Assembly: GCA_026418295.1 (NCBI GenBank)
Contig: JAOABP010000001.1
Span: 372,001 to 436,000, forward strand
Reading direction: 5' to 3'
Origin: Caldifarciminota bacterium
GTDB taxonomy: Bacteria > Hydrothermota > Tepidihabitantia > Tepidihabitantales > Tepidihabitantaceae
Length of the DNA: 64,000 nt
Under the pieces are notes generated by a model. The model was not told the origin of the DNA, did no database searches, and worked only from the letters and a program-made list of their open reading frames with translations. A program made the position numbers and the translations under genes. This document shows, in pieces, positions 1-7,465 of this stretch (position 1 is the stretch's first letter; every line of letters starts with the position of its first letter).

Positions 1-551
1 TGCTTTTTCTGAAGGAAAGAATTCTACCCCTACAAACACTGGGCATTGTTATGATTTTAACTGCACTCCTGCTTATTTCCAGTTCCCGGACCTCGAAACA
101 AATCAGTCGCCGAAATCTTTTAACCGGTATCACACTCGGCATTTTTTCCACCGCCTGCACAGCAGTAGGGGTTATTATAATTAAACCGCTGCTGGCTCAA
201 ACCCCGCTGCTCTGGGCAGCAGCGCTGAGGCTGCTGATCGGCATGGCTGGTGTTGCAATCGTTATTCTGGTGTTACCTGAACGGAGAAAGATCATCGCCT
301 CGATATTCAAACTGCAGGGATTGGGTTATTCGACTGCCGGTACAGTCCTCGGTACTTATCTTGCCCTAACTGTGTGGCTGGGCGGCATGAAGTTCACTCA
401 GGTTTCTGTCGCTGCCCCACTCAATCAGCTGAGTAATATCTTTATTTTTATTTTTTCTGCCCTATTTCTCAGAGAACCGGTAACTCGCACCCGTCTGCTG
501 GCAATTATTACCGCCGGCATCGGCGCAACACTTGTTTTCATAAAGCAGTAA
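1..551 (+). CDS. EamA/DMT-family transporter, 3' part only
   Basis: The reading frame is open to the left window edge, so the gene is cut at its 5' end; the ATG at 51 lies inside it. The visible part has the end of one EamA half (LFLKERILPLQTLGIVMI) and a complete second half with about five hydrophobic segments, ending LFLREPVTRTRLLAIITAGIGA, the usual closing helix of this family. Such proteins are inner-membrane drug/metabolite exporters; the substrate cannot be told. The stop is one base from the stop of convergent cstA. Confidence 0.85.
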   Translation, partial: LFLKERILPLQTLGIVMILTALLLISSSRTSKQISRRNLLTGITLGIFSTACTAVGVIIIKPLLAQTPLLWAAALRLLIGMAGVAIVILVLPERRKIIASIFKLQGLGYSTAGTVLGTYLALTVWLGGMKFTQVSVAAPLNQLSNIFIFIFSALFLREPVTRTRLLAIITAGIGATLVFIKQ

Positions 552-552
552 T

Positions 553-2268
553 TCAATCGAGCATCGGAGGATTCTTTCTAAATCTAACTAGTACCGTCAC
601 CGCCTCAAAAACCAACCAGCACATCAGCAGAAATACCACCGACCCCACTCCTACCAGCAACCAGTTATGAGTCCGGTAATACTGCTGGACATTCATTACC
701 ATCGCCCAACCGGTCATAACCACCAGAAACCCGGTCGGGATTGCCGCCACCCACGGTTTTGCCCGTTTGAAAGTCAGATAAATGGTCACCACCACTAACG
801 TCAGGCCTGCCAGCAGCTGGTTAATAGTACCAAAAAGGGGCCAGAGAATAAGAGCGCCCTGACCACCCGGTTTGACCATTGCCAATCCGAAGGCTGAACC
901 AACTGCCACCAAGGTAGCAATATGCTTGCCGGTGAGAAAACGCCAGCCTACGCTCCTGCCGAACTCTTGAACAATGTACCGCTGAGTTCTGGCTGCAGTA
1001 TCAATTGTCGTGCCGGCAAAAGACACGATAAACACACCCATGATCGTCATCATCAACTCCCGGATGTATCTGCTGTTACCGAAGATATAGCTCATCATAT
1101 TACTGGCACCGGTCACGAAAGCCTTGATATTGGCTGCCATACCGCTGGCCGAAGACCAGTCGGCATAATGTTCCGACCAGGCAGCGATACCGTCAGCCAG
1201 CCCTTTACCATTGGCACCAAATCCTGCTGCCACTGCAAGTACGACCAGCGCAGCCAGAACCCCTTCGGCGATCATCCCGCCATACCCTACCAGTTTCGCA
1301 TCGCCTTCCCGGTCAATCTGCTTGGATGCAGTCCCGGAGGCAACCAGCGAATGAAATCCGGAAATAGCGCCACAGGCAATAGTAACAAAAAGAAAAGGCC
1401 AGACGGGTGGCGCCCCGCGGGCAGAAAAGTTAAAAGCCGGTGCTACAAACCCAAGATGCCCAGGGTCACGGATAAATGCCGCCACCGCACCGGCAAAAAT
1501 CATCAGTGCCGCAACCAGCAGCTCGTGGGAATTAATATAATCACGCGGCTGCAGTAATGTCTCGACCGGCAGAGTGGATGCAATATAGGCATAAATCATT
1601 AGTATAATAATCCAGATAATCACCGCATTCGGCCCCGGAATCCCGATCGGAACCAAAACCCCAATTGCAACAGTGGCATACATTGCGACCAAAGCAATCC
1701 AGGACCAAAGCTCGAGACTTTTACCCTTCCTGAATACCATATAGGATAGGGTGATCGCAATCGGAATTTCCATCCAGATAGGAAACACCGAAGTGGGATA
1801 CATTTTGAACAACACTCCCATAATCATCGCAAAAATGGCGATCACAACCCAAAGCTCCAGAAAGATGATTGACATAAAAAGATATTTAGCCCGTTTCCCG
1901 ATGACTTTGGTAGTAATTTCACCGATTGACAGCCCTTTATTCCGGATTGAAATAACTAGCGAAGCAAAATCGTGGACACCTCCGAAAAACACCGTTCCCA
2001 GTGTTATCCAGAGCAGTGCCGGCACCCAGCCCCAGATGACCCCAATTGCCGGACCGACAATCGGACCCAGCCCGGCGATTGAGGTAAAGTTGTGCCCCCA
2101 TACCACCCAGCGGTTGCTGGGCACATAGTCGGTATTGTCGCAGAAAATGTGTGCCGGTGTTTTACGAGAGTCGTCAAGTTTAAACACCCGGCGGCTGAGG
2201 AAACTGCCATATGCTCTGTACATCAGGAAAAACCAGACCAGACAGATTATAAATACAATAAACGCCAT
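553..2268 (-). CDS. cstA: Carbon starvation protein CstA family transporter
   Basis: 571-residue polytopic membrane protein with CstA signatures: RVVWGHNFTSIAGLGPIVGPAIGVIWG-type region near residues 55-80, GGVHDFASL, and SGFHSLVASGTASKQI. CstA proteins import pyruvate or peptides during carbon limitation; residue-level substrate choice is not readable. It is the last gene of the citrate lyase operon, 59 bases after citF, with AGGAGAG just before the ATG. This context suggests movement of pyruvate or a related small acid, which is inference. Confidence 0.93.
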   Translation of the reverse strand: MAFIVFIICLVWFFLMYRAYGSFLSRRVFKLDDSRKTPAHIFCDNTDYVPSNRWVVWGHNFTSIAGLGPIVGPAIGVIWGWVPALLWITLGTVFFGGVHDFASLVISIRNKGLSIGEITTKVIGKRAKYLFMSIIFLELWVVIAIFAMIMGVLFKMYPTSVFPIWMEIPIAITLSYMVFRKGKSLELWSWIALVAMYATVAIGVLVPIGIPGPNAVIIWIIILMIYAYIASTLPVETLLQPRDYINSHELLVAALMIFAGAVAAFIRDPGHLGFVAPAFNFSARGAPPVWPFLFVTIACGAISGFHSLVASGTASKQIDREGDAKLVGYGGMIAEGVLAALVVLAVAAGFGANGKGLADGIAAWSEHYADWSSASGMAANIKAFVTGASNMMSYIFGNSRYIRELMMTIMGVFIVSFAGTTIDTAARTQRYIVQEFGRSVGWRFLTGKHIATLVAVGSAFGLAMVKPGGQGALILWPLFGTINQLLAGLTLVVVTIYLTFKRAKPWVAAIPTGFLVVMTGWAMVMNVQQYYRTHNWLLVGVGSVVFLLMCWLVFEAVTVLVRFRKNPPMLD

Positions 2269-2327
2269 ACCGTCTCTCCTGGTTTAAAATTTGAAGTTTA
2301 ACCGGAACAATCCAACAGTCACAGATC

Positions 2328-3887
2328 CTACTGTTTTTCCGGAATCTGGAAAACCGAATCCAGCACTGTACCGTCAACCCATTTAACCGCTGCCACCACA
2401 CGGCTTGTCCGCTCCGGCCTTTTCGGCTTTCCACCGAGACGCTCGACCTCCGCCTTCATCTCCTCCAGACTCTTGAGCGGCAGACTTTTACCTTTGACTG
2501 CCTCAATCAGGTCCTGCCGTCGCGGGTTGATCGCAATTCCAAGCTCAGTAACTACAACGTCGATCATTTCGCCCGGACCGCACAGCGTAGTCACTTCATC
2601 CACAATTACCGGGATCCGGTCACGTACTGCCGGCATTGCCAGAATCACACATTTTGCATAGAGACAATTCTGCCAGCCACCAATACCATGCAGCAGGCGC
2701 CCGTCAGAATGAGTAACTACATTGGCGTTAAAGTTCAGATCCACTTCAGTTGCACCGAGTACAACTACATCCATCAGGTTGATGAAATTTCCTTTGGAAT
2801 GATGGTTGTAACTAATCAGGGGGGCGGTGCCGATATGACTGCGGTTCACCGCAATCGACCGCACTGCATCCAGATCAAATGCTTGCCCGTCCACTAACGC
2901 ATCCGTCAACCCCTCCTCCAGCATCCGCACCAGAAACTTCGTCGTCCCGCCATGAACCCATCCTGCTTTGACGCCGGCCTCCTTCATCATCTGAGCAAGA
3001 TAAACTGCAAAAGCAAGGGAAATACCTCCTGCCCCGGCCTGAAAACTGAATCCATTACGCATTATTCCAGCATCCCGGATGAACCGGGCGACTAATTCCG
3101 CAATATAGAGCCGGTCTGGTGAACGGGTAATCTCGGTGGTGCCGGAAACAATCTTCTTGGGATCACCAATTGAATCCTGAACCACCACATAGTCCACATA
3201 GCTACCGGAGATTTCAATCGGAATACAGGGAAAGGGCACAAGATTATTGGTTACAACAATTACCCGGTCAGCATACATCGCATCAGCCAGCGCATAACCG
3301 AGCACACCACAGGCTGCATTGCCGTTAACGGCATTGGCATTGCCGAAACAATCAGCACTTGGTGCTGCCAGCACTGCAATATCAATATGGACCTCACCAT
3401 CCTGAACCGCCATTGCCCGGGCGCCATGCGAACGCAGCACACCCAATCCCCGCATCCTGCCGCTCGTACAGTAATCTCCCAAGGGACCGTTGAGACTGCC
3501 TTCAATATGATGGATAACCCCGCTGTCAAGGTGTTTGATCAACGGTGCATGACATGGAAAAGCTGCCGAAGGAAACCAGACCAGGTCTCTGAGCCCCATC
3601 TCAGCGCAAATGTCAAAAAGCTGCAAAGCCAGTGTATCACCGTCCCGGAAATGGTGATGTGTAGAAATTGTCATACCGTTACGGACACCGGCCAACTCCA
3701 GTGCGGTTTTCAAATCCTTTACCACCTTGTTACCGTCACGGGGGTAATCAAGAACAGTGGGAATTCTGGGTGCGGCTTTGCACCCTGAAGGCCGGAAACG
3801 ATCAACTCCCGGGAATGGGACCGCTGGCCGGCCATTGATCTCAGTAGGCACCATTCTGCCCAGAGCATTGGTTACAAGATTCATCAC
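2328..3887 (-). CDS. citF: Citrate lyase alpha subunit (citrate CoA-transferase)
   Basis: 519 residues, the normal CitF length, with family blocks such as THHHFRDGD, GPLGDYCTSGRMRG and TLCGPGEMIDVVVTELGIAINPRR. CitF moves the acyl carrier thioester from acetyl to citrate so that CitE can cleave it to oxaloacetate. The ATG overlaps the stop of the CitD-CitE gene by four bases (ATGA), which indicates translational coupling. The homologous citramalate lyase alpha subunit is an alternative; the neighbouring aconitase and isocitrate dehydrogenase genes favour citrate. Confidence 0.9.
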   Translation of the reverse strand: MMNLVTNALGRMVPTEINGRPAVPFPGVDRFRPSGCKAAPRIPTVLDYPRDGNKVVKDLKTALELAGVRNGMTISTHHHFRDGDTLALQLFDICAEMGLRDLVWFPSAAFPCHAPLIKHLDSGVIHHIEGSLNGPLGDYCTSGRMRGLGVLRSHGARAMAVQDGEVHIDIAVLAAPSADCFGNANAVNGNAACGVLGYALADAMYADRVIVVTNNLVPFPCIPIEISGSYVDYVVVQDSIGDPKKIVSGTTEITRSPDRLYIAELVARFIRDAGIMRNGFSFQAGAGGISLAFAVYLAQMMKEAGVKAGWVHGGTTKFLVRMLEEGLTDALVDGQAFDLDAVRSIAVNRSHIGTAPLISYNHHSKGNFINLMDVVVLGATEVDLNFNANVVTHSDGRLLHGIGGWQNCLYAKCVILAMPAVRDRIPVIVDEVTTLCGPGEMIDVVVTELGIAINPRRQDLIEAVKGKSLPLKSLEEMKAEVERLGGKPKRPERTSRVVAAVKWVDGTVLDSVFQIPEKQ

Positions 3888-5107
3888 CCCTCCTTATTCC
3901 AGTCCGGACTTAATCTACCCAGCGCCACTGCCAGTTCCAGTGTCCGCCGGGCACGGCGAACAACCGGTGGATCAATCATTTTGGATCCGATCACCGCCAC
4001 ACTTTTGCCCTTTGCCCGTGCCGCCATATCAGCCTTCACGATCTCCATTGCATGAGCAATCTCCTCATCATCAGGAGTAAAAGCTTCGTTCACCACCCGA
4101 ACCTGACGGGGATGAATGCATCCCTTGCCTTCAAAACCGAGTGCCTTTGCCTGCAGGCAGCTGAATTTCAACCCCTCGAGATCAGCCACATCGGCATATA
4201 CCGTATCAATCGGCTGGACCCCGGCAGACCGTGCAGCATTAACCACTACGGAACGAAGCCAGAGTGCTTCCCAGCCATCACGGGTTTTCTGTGCACCGAT
4301 ATCGGCAATATAATCCTCCAACCCGTAAGTCAGTGCGGCGATCCGTTCTGATGACCGCGCAATCTCGTAAGCACGAAAGACGCCAGCAGCTGTCTCAATA
4401 ATCGGCATCAACCAGACTTGATGCCGAACACCGACCCTCTTTTCGATCGCAACCACTTCTGCTGCCAGTTTCTTGATCTCTGCATCGTCTTCGCACTTGG
4501 GAACAACTACTACATTGACCCCGGCACGGATCAATGGCTCAAGTTCCTCTCTACCCCTCGGCAGGGGATTAATCCGCACCATCCGTTCACAAGCGGCGAA
4601 ATCTACTGCAATCAGGGCATTACGCACTAACACGAGTGCCGCATCCTTATCCTCAGGAGGAACTGAATCCTCGAGATCAAGTATCACACCATCCGGCTCA
4701 TGAATCCGGGCATTAAGCATAAATTTGGGTTCATTGCCCGGAAGATAAAGCCTAGACCGCCGCCACCGTTCGCGAACACTGGGAAGAGCAAAAGAAGGTC
4801 CGGGTTCAGGCAGCCATTCGGCAACATCTTTATAATCTTTACCCAGCGCCCTCCGGACTGCAGTTTCAAGTCGGGCCATCAACACAAACGGCATCGCCCC
4901 TGAATCCTCAACTTCAACCCATGCATTCTGAATGCCGAAAAAGCTCAACCCTGCAAACACCAGCGCCCGGATTGAATCACCATATATGAAATCTACTCGA
5001 CTTTTCACCGCCAGTTCAATTCCCCCCCCATCTCTTAACTCGACCGCAATGTATGCGTCTGAGCGAATACCTTCACCTCGTCTCCCGGCAACTCCTCTTC
5101 TATTCAT
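3884..5107 (-). CDS. citE: Citrate lyase: CitD (acyl carrier) fused to CitE (beta subunit)
   Basis: 407 residues in two parts. Residues about 12-90 match the CitD acyl carrier: RSDAYIAVEL, then VDFIYGDSIRALV and a MARLETAVRRAL helix. Ser16 followed by Asp17 lines up with the CitD serine that carries the phosphoribosyl-dephospho-CoA group. Residues about 115-407 are a full CitE (RRSRLYLPGNEPKFML, DGVILDLEDSV, GLEDYIADIGA, GKGCIHPRQV). CitE cleaves citryl-carrier to acetyl-carrier and oxaloacetate. In well-studied operons citD and citE are separate. No citC, citX or citG is in the window, so carrier activation genes must lie elsewhere. The fusion is seen directly; activity is inferred. Confidence 0.88.
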   Translation of the reverse strand: MNRRGVAGRRGEGIRSDAYIAVELRDGGGIELAVKSRVDFIYGDSIRALVFAGLSFFGIQNAWVEVEDSGAMPFVLMARLETAVRRALGKDYKDVAEWLPEPGPSFALPSVRERWRRSRLYLPGNEPKFMLNARIHEPDGVILDLEDSVPPEDKDAALVLVRNALIAVDFAACERMVRINPLPRGREELEPLIRAGVNVVVVPKCEDDAEIKKLAAEVVAIEKRVGVRHQVWLMPIIETAAGVFRAYEIARSSERIAALTYGLEDYIADIGAQKTRDGWEALWLRSVVVNAARSAGVQPIDTVYADVADLEGLKFSCLQAKALGFEGKGCIHPRQVRVVNEAFTPDDEEIAHAMEIVKADMAARAKGKSVAVIGSKMIDPPVVRRARRTLELAVALGRLSPDWNKEG

Positions 5108-5598
5108 TTCCTGCCTGTCCTTTCTTTTAATTTTCGGCGAGTATACTCCAAAAGTCCCCCCGCCTCGACAATACCCAGAATTTCTGGAGGAGGTTTAGGA
5201 AACCGAAATTCTTGTCCGCCAATTCTGATCCGACCTACATCCGGGTTCAATTCTACATCCATTCCAGGCTGATAATAATCAACTGCCTCGGGTGCTTCAA
5301 TCAGCAATAAACCCTGATTAATTGCCGCGCGGTAGAAAATCCGCGCAAAACTCTTGGCAATTACCGCCTGAATTCCTACCGCCTTGAGCCCTACTACCGG
5401 CTGCTCCCTAGAAGAACCACACCCGAAATTTCTGCCGGCAATGATGATATCTCCAGCCTGTACACTTTTAGCAAACTCCGGATCCAAGTCCTCAAGCAGG
5501 TGAGGTTTGATCTCATCCGGCTTGGAGCAGGTATAGGTGTACTTCCCCGGGAAAAGCATATCGGTATTAATATCATCGCCGTAACACCAGATTCTCAT
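5104..5598 (-). CDS. Aconitase-superfamily small subunit (LeuD type)
   Basis: 164 residues, the usual LeuD/small swivelling-domain length, with GDDINTDMLFPGKY at the N-terminus and AGRNFGCGSSREQPVVGLKAVGIQAVIAKSFARIF-type core (GCGSSREQ). It pairs with the large subunit one base upstream and overlaps citDE by four bases. Proteins of this shape act as isopropylmalate, citramalate/mesaconate, homoaconitate or aconitate hydratases. Between isocitrate-type and citrate lyase genes, a citrate/isocitrate or citramalate/mesaconate role is more likely than leucine synthesis, but sequence alone does not decide. Confidence 0.88.
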   Translation of the reverse strand: MRIWCYGDDINTDMLFPGKYTYTCSKPDEIKPHLLEDLDPEFAKSVQAGDIIIAGRNFGCGSSREQPVVGLKAVGIQAVIAKSFARIFYRAAINQGLLLIEAPEAVDYYQPGMDVELNPDVGRIRIGGQEFRFPKPPPEILGIVEAGGLLEYTRRKLKERTGRK

Positions 5599-5599
5599 G

Positions 5600-6862
5600 T
5601 TATAACACCTCCCTTGGATCGGTTATTTTTCCGGTCAGTGCGCTCGCTGCCACTGTTGCAGGGCTGGCAAGATAAATCTCTGCCTCCCGGCACCCCATCC
5701 GACCCCTGAAGTTCCGATTGGCAGTGGAAATACAGCGCTCACCCGGTGCCAACACCCCCTGATGAGCACCAAGACACGGCCCACAGCCTGGTGGCAACAG
5801 CACACCCCCCGCTTCAATCAGCGTCTGAATATCACCGGCATCCAGTGCCTTCTCCAGTTCACTGCGCGATGCCGGTAACAGCAGCAGCCGGGTACCGGGT
5901 GCGACTTTGCGTCGGCCGATGACTTGGGCTGCCAAAGCAAAATCACTGGCGCGACCATTGGTGCAGGTCCCAAGCAGACACTGCTGCACCTCAACACCCT
6001 TAAACTCATTGACCGGCTTCACATTGTCAACCTTGTGGGGAGCTGCTACCATTGGAACAATTCTGTCAAGTTCAAAGACCAGTTCCTGTTGATATTGCGC
6101 ATCCGGATCTGCCCACACCTCCTGCCACTGCGACCTTTCTACCCCGATTCCAGTCAGAAAGCCCTTGACAATCTCATCAGCAGGGAAGACCGCATTCTTC
6201 GCTCCCATCTCTACGCCCATATTAGCAATCGTAAAGCGGTCATCGATGGTCAGATAGCTGATATCACCCCAGAATTCAACCGAACAATAGTCGGCACCAT
6301 CGGCACCGATCTGACCGATAATCGTCAACACTAGATCCTTGGCGGTCACTAATTCTGGCAGCCGTTTACGAAGGTGGATACGGATTGACTGTGGCACCTT
6401 GAACCAGGTCTCACCAGTCAGAAGGAGTGCCGCTGCTTCGGTACGGTCGATGCCGGTGGCGAACGCATTCACTGCTCCGTAAGAACAGGTATGAGAATCC
6501 GAACCTACCGCCAGCATTCCTGGCAACACCAGCCCCTTCTCCACCATCACCTGATGGCACACTCCAGTACCTACATCATAGAAATGTCTGATCCCATATC
6601 TTTGGACAAACTCCCGGATTTTCTTATGGCCGGCAGCCGTCTTCTCATCTACTGCGGGTACAGTATGATCGAGGACGATCACTACCTGATCCGGGTTGGC
6701 AACGCCAAACTCAATCAACTCCTTGGCGACCTTATCAGTAATTGCAGCAGCATTATCGTGCATCAGCAGCCGATCCGGCTTGCAAAAAACAATCTCGCCG
6801 GCCCGAACCTCTGATTTACCCGCCTTGCGGGCAAAAATCTTTTCGGCAAAGGTCATTCCCAT
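5600..6862 (-). CDS. Aconitase-superfamily large subunit (LeuC type)
   Basis: 420 residues, standard for archaeal-type LeuC/homoaconitase large subunits. Iron-sulfur ligands are visible: LLGTCTNGR and PPGCGPCLGAHQG. Also present are VGSDSHTCSYGAVNAFATGI and STANRNFRGRMG. It is the first gene of the leuC-leuD-citDE-citF-cstA operon, from a TTGATT-N17-TATAAT promoter, with an AGGTG ribosome site. Substrate is open: a second aconitase, or a mesaconase/citramalate hydratase feeding a citramalate lyase, are the main options. Confidence 0.88.
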   Translation of the reverse strand: MGMTFAEKIFARKAGKSEVRAGEIVFCKPDRLLMHDNAAAITDKVAKELIEFGVANPDQVVIVLDHTVPAVDEKTAAGHKKIREFVQRYGIRHFYDVGTGVCHQVMVEKGLVLPGMLAVGSDSHTCSYGAVNAFATGIDRTEAAALLLTGETWFKVPQSIRIHLRKRLPELVTAKDLVLTIIGQIGADGADYCSVEFWGDISYLTIDDRFTIANMGVEMGAKNAVFPADEIVKGFLTGIGVERSQWQEVWADPDAQYQQELVFELDRIVPMVAAPHKVDNVKPVNEFKGVEVQQCLLGTCTNGRASDFALAAQVIGRRKVAPGTRLLLLPASRSELEKALDAGDIQTLIEAGGVLLPPGCGPCLGAHQGVLAPGERCISTANRNFRGRMGCREAEIYLASPATVAASALTGKITDPREVL

Positions 6863-6882
6863 ATTTCACCTCACTTTCTCCG

Positions 6883-6911
6883 ATTATAAAAAATATTTAC
6901 ATTGAAATCAA
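6883..6911 (-). promoter_or_regulatory. Promoter of the LeuCD-citDEF-cstA operon
   Basis: On the minus strand, TTGATT (6906-6911), 17 bases, TATAAT (6883-6888). The leader to the ATG at 6862 is about 15 bases and holds an AGGTG ribosome site. Confidence 0.7.
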
Positions 6912-6940
6912 TTGACAACCTGTGCTTCCGGATGTATCGT
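6912..6940 (+). promoter_or_regulatory. Promoter of the PLDc_N gene pair
   Basis: TTGACA (6912-6917), 17 bases, TATCGT (6935-6940). Its -35 abuts the -35 of the opposite promoter with no base between. The ATG at 6949 lies 8 bases after the -10, so the mRNA would start at or just before it. Confidence 0.6.
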
Positions 6941-6948
6941 TTATCCAT

Positions 6949-7206
6949 ATGAAAGAACTTGTCGGGTTGTTTGCACTCAGTTCGCTGGGCTGGCTCTGGT
7001 TACCCATGATTCTAATATGCATCACCGTTGTAATTGCAGCCAAGGTTCTTTGGATCTGGATGCTGATTGATGCCCTGATTCACGAAACCGACGAATGTAA
7101 TATGCGTCTACTCTGGACACTGGTCATCATTTTCACTCACTGGCTGGGTGCACTCATCTATCTACTTGTCCGGCGACCCGAACGCATCCGCAAACTGGGC
7201 AAATAG
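6949..7206 (+). CDS. Small PLDc_N-domain membrane protein 1
   Basis: 85 residues from the ATG at 6949; a GTG at 6922 is also in frame but lies inside the promoter, so it is not the start. Two hydrophobic segments flank WIWMLIDALIHE and end in LIYLLVRRPERIRKLGK, the layout of the phospholipase D N-terminal (PLDc_N) domain found in cardiolipin synthases, here with no catalytic domain. No Shine-Dalgarno is visible. It is followed after one base by a paralogue. Likely an integral membrane protein of unknown role. Confidence 0.8.
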   Translation: MKELVGLFALSSLGWLWLPMILICITVVIAAKVLWIWMLIDALIHETDECNMRLLWTLVIIFTHWLGALIYLLVRRPERIRKLGK

Positions 7207-7207
7207 C

Positions 7208-7465
7208 ATGAATTGTACCCCGTACCCTTGGTGCACCTTTGGTCCTTTGCACAATTTTCGGTGGGGTACACCCCTCGGCTGGCTCATATCCATCAGTTTA
7301 TTCGTCTTCTGGGGATGGACGCTGATTGACATCCTGACCAAAGAAACAGATGAAAAAGGACAGCGGGTTCTCTGGGCAATCGCAGTCTTGCTCACTTATG
7401 TTATCGGTGCCGTACTTTATCATGTCGTCCGCCGAACCGAACGAATAAAGACACTGGGACATTAA
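7208..7465 (+). CDS. Small PLDc_N-domain membrane protein 2
   Basis: 85 residues from the ATG at 7208, the same length as the preceding gene and clearly its paralogue (WTLIDILTKETDE, then AVLYHVVRRTERIKTLGH). It starts one base after the upstream stop, so it is probably translationally coupled. The longer frame from 7148 overlaps gene 1 by 59 bases and is unlikely. The protein has two membrane segments and no enzyme domain. The stop overlaps the stop of the convergent aconitase gene by four bases. Confidence 0.8.
   Translation: MNCTPYPWCTFGPLHNFRWGTPLGWLISISLFVFWGWTLIDILTKETDEKGQRVLWAIAVLLTYVIGAVLYHVVRRTERIKTLGH

Noticed and set aside
922-1557. 211-residue plus-strand frame
   Set aside because: Shadow of cstA in the opposite strand; low-complexity composition and no family.
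5104-6862. Calling these genes leuD and leuC for leucine synthesis
   Set aside because: No leuA or leuB partner is here and the neighbours handle citrate; the substrate is left open.
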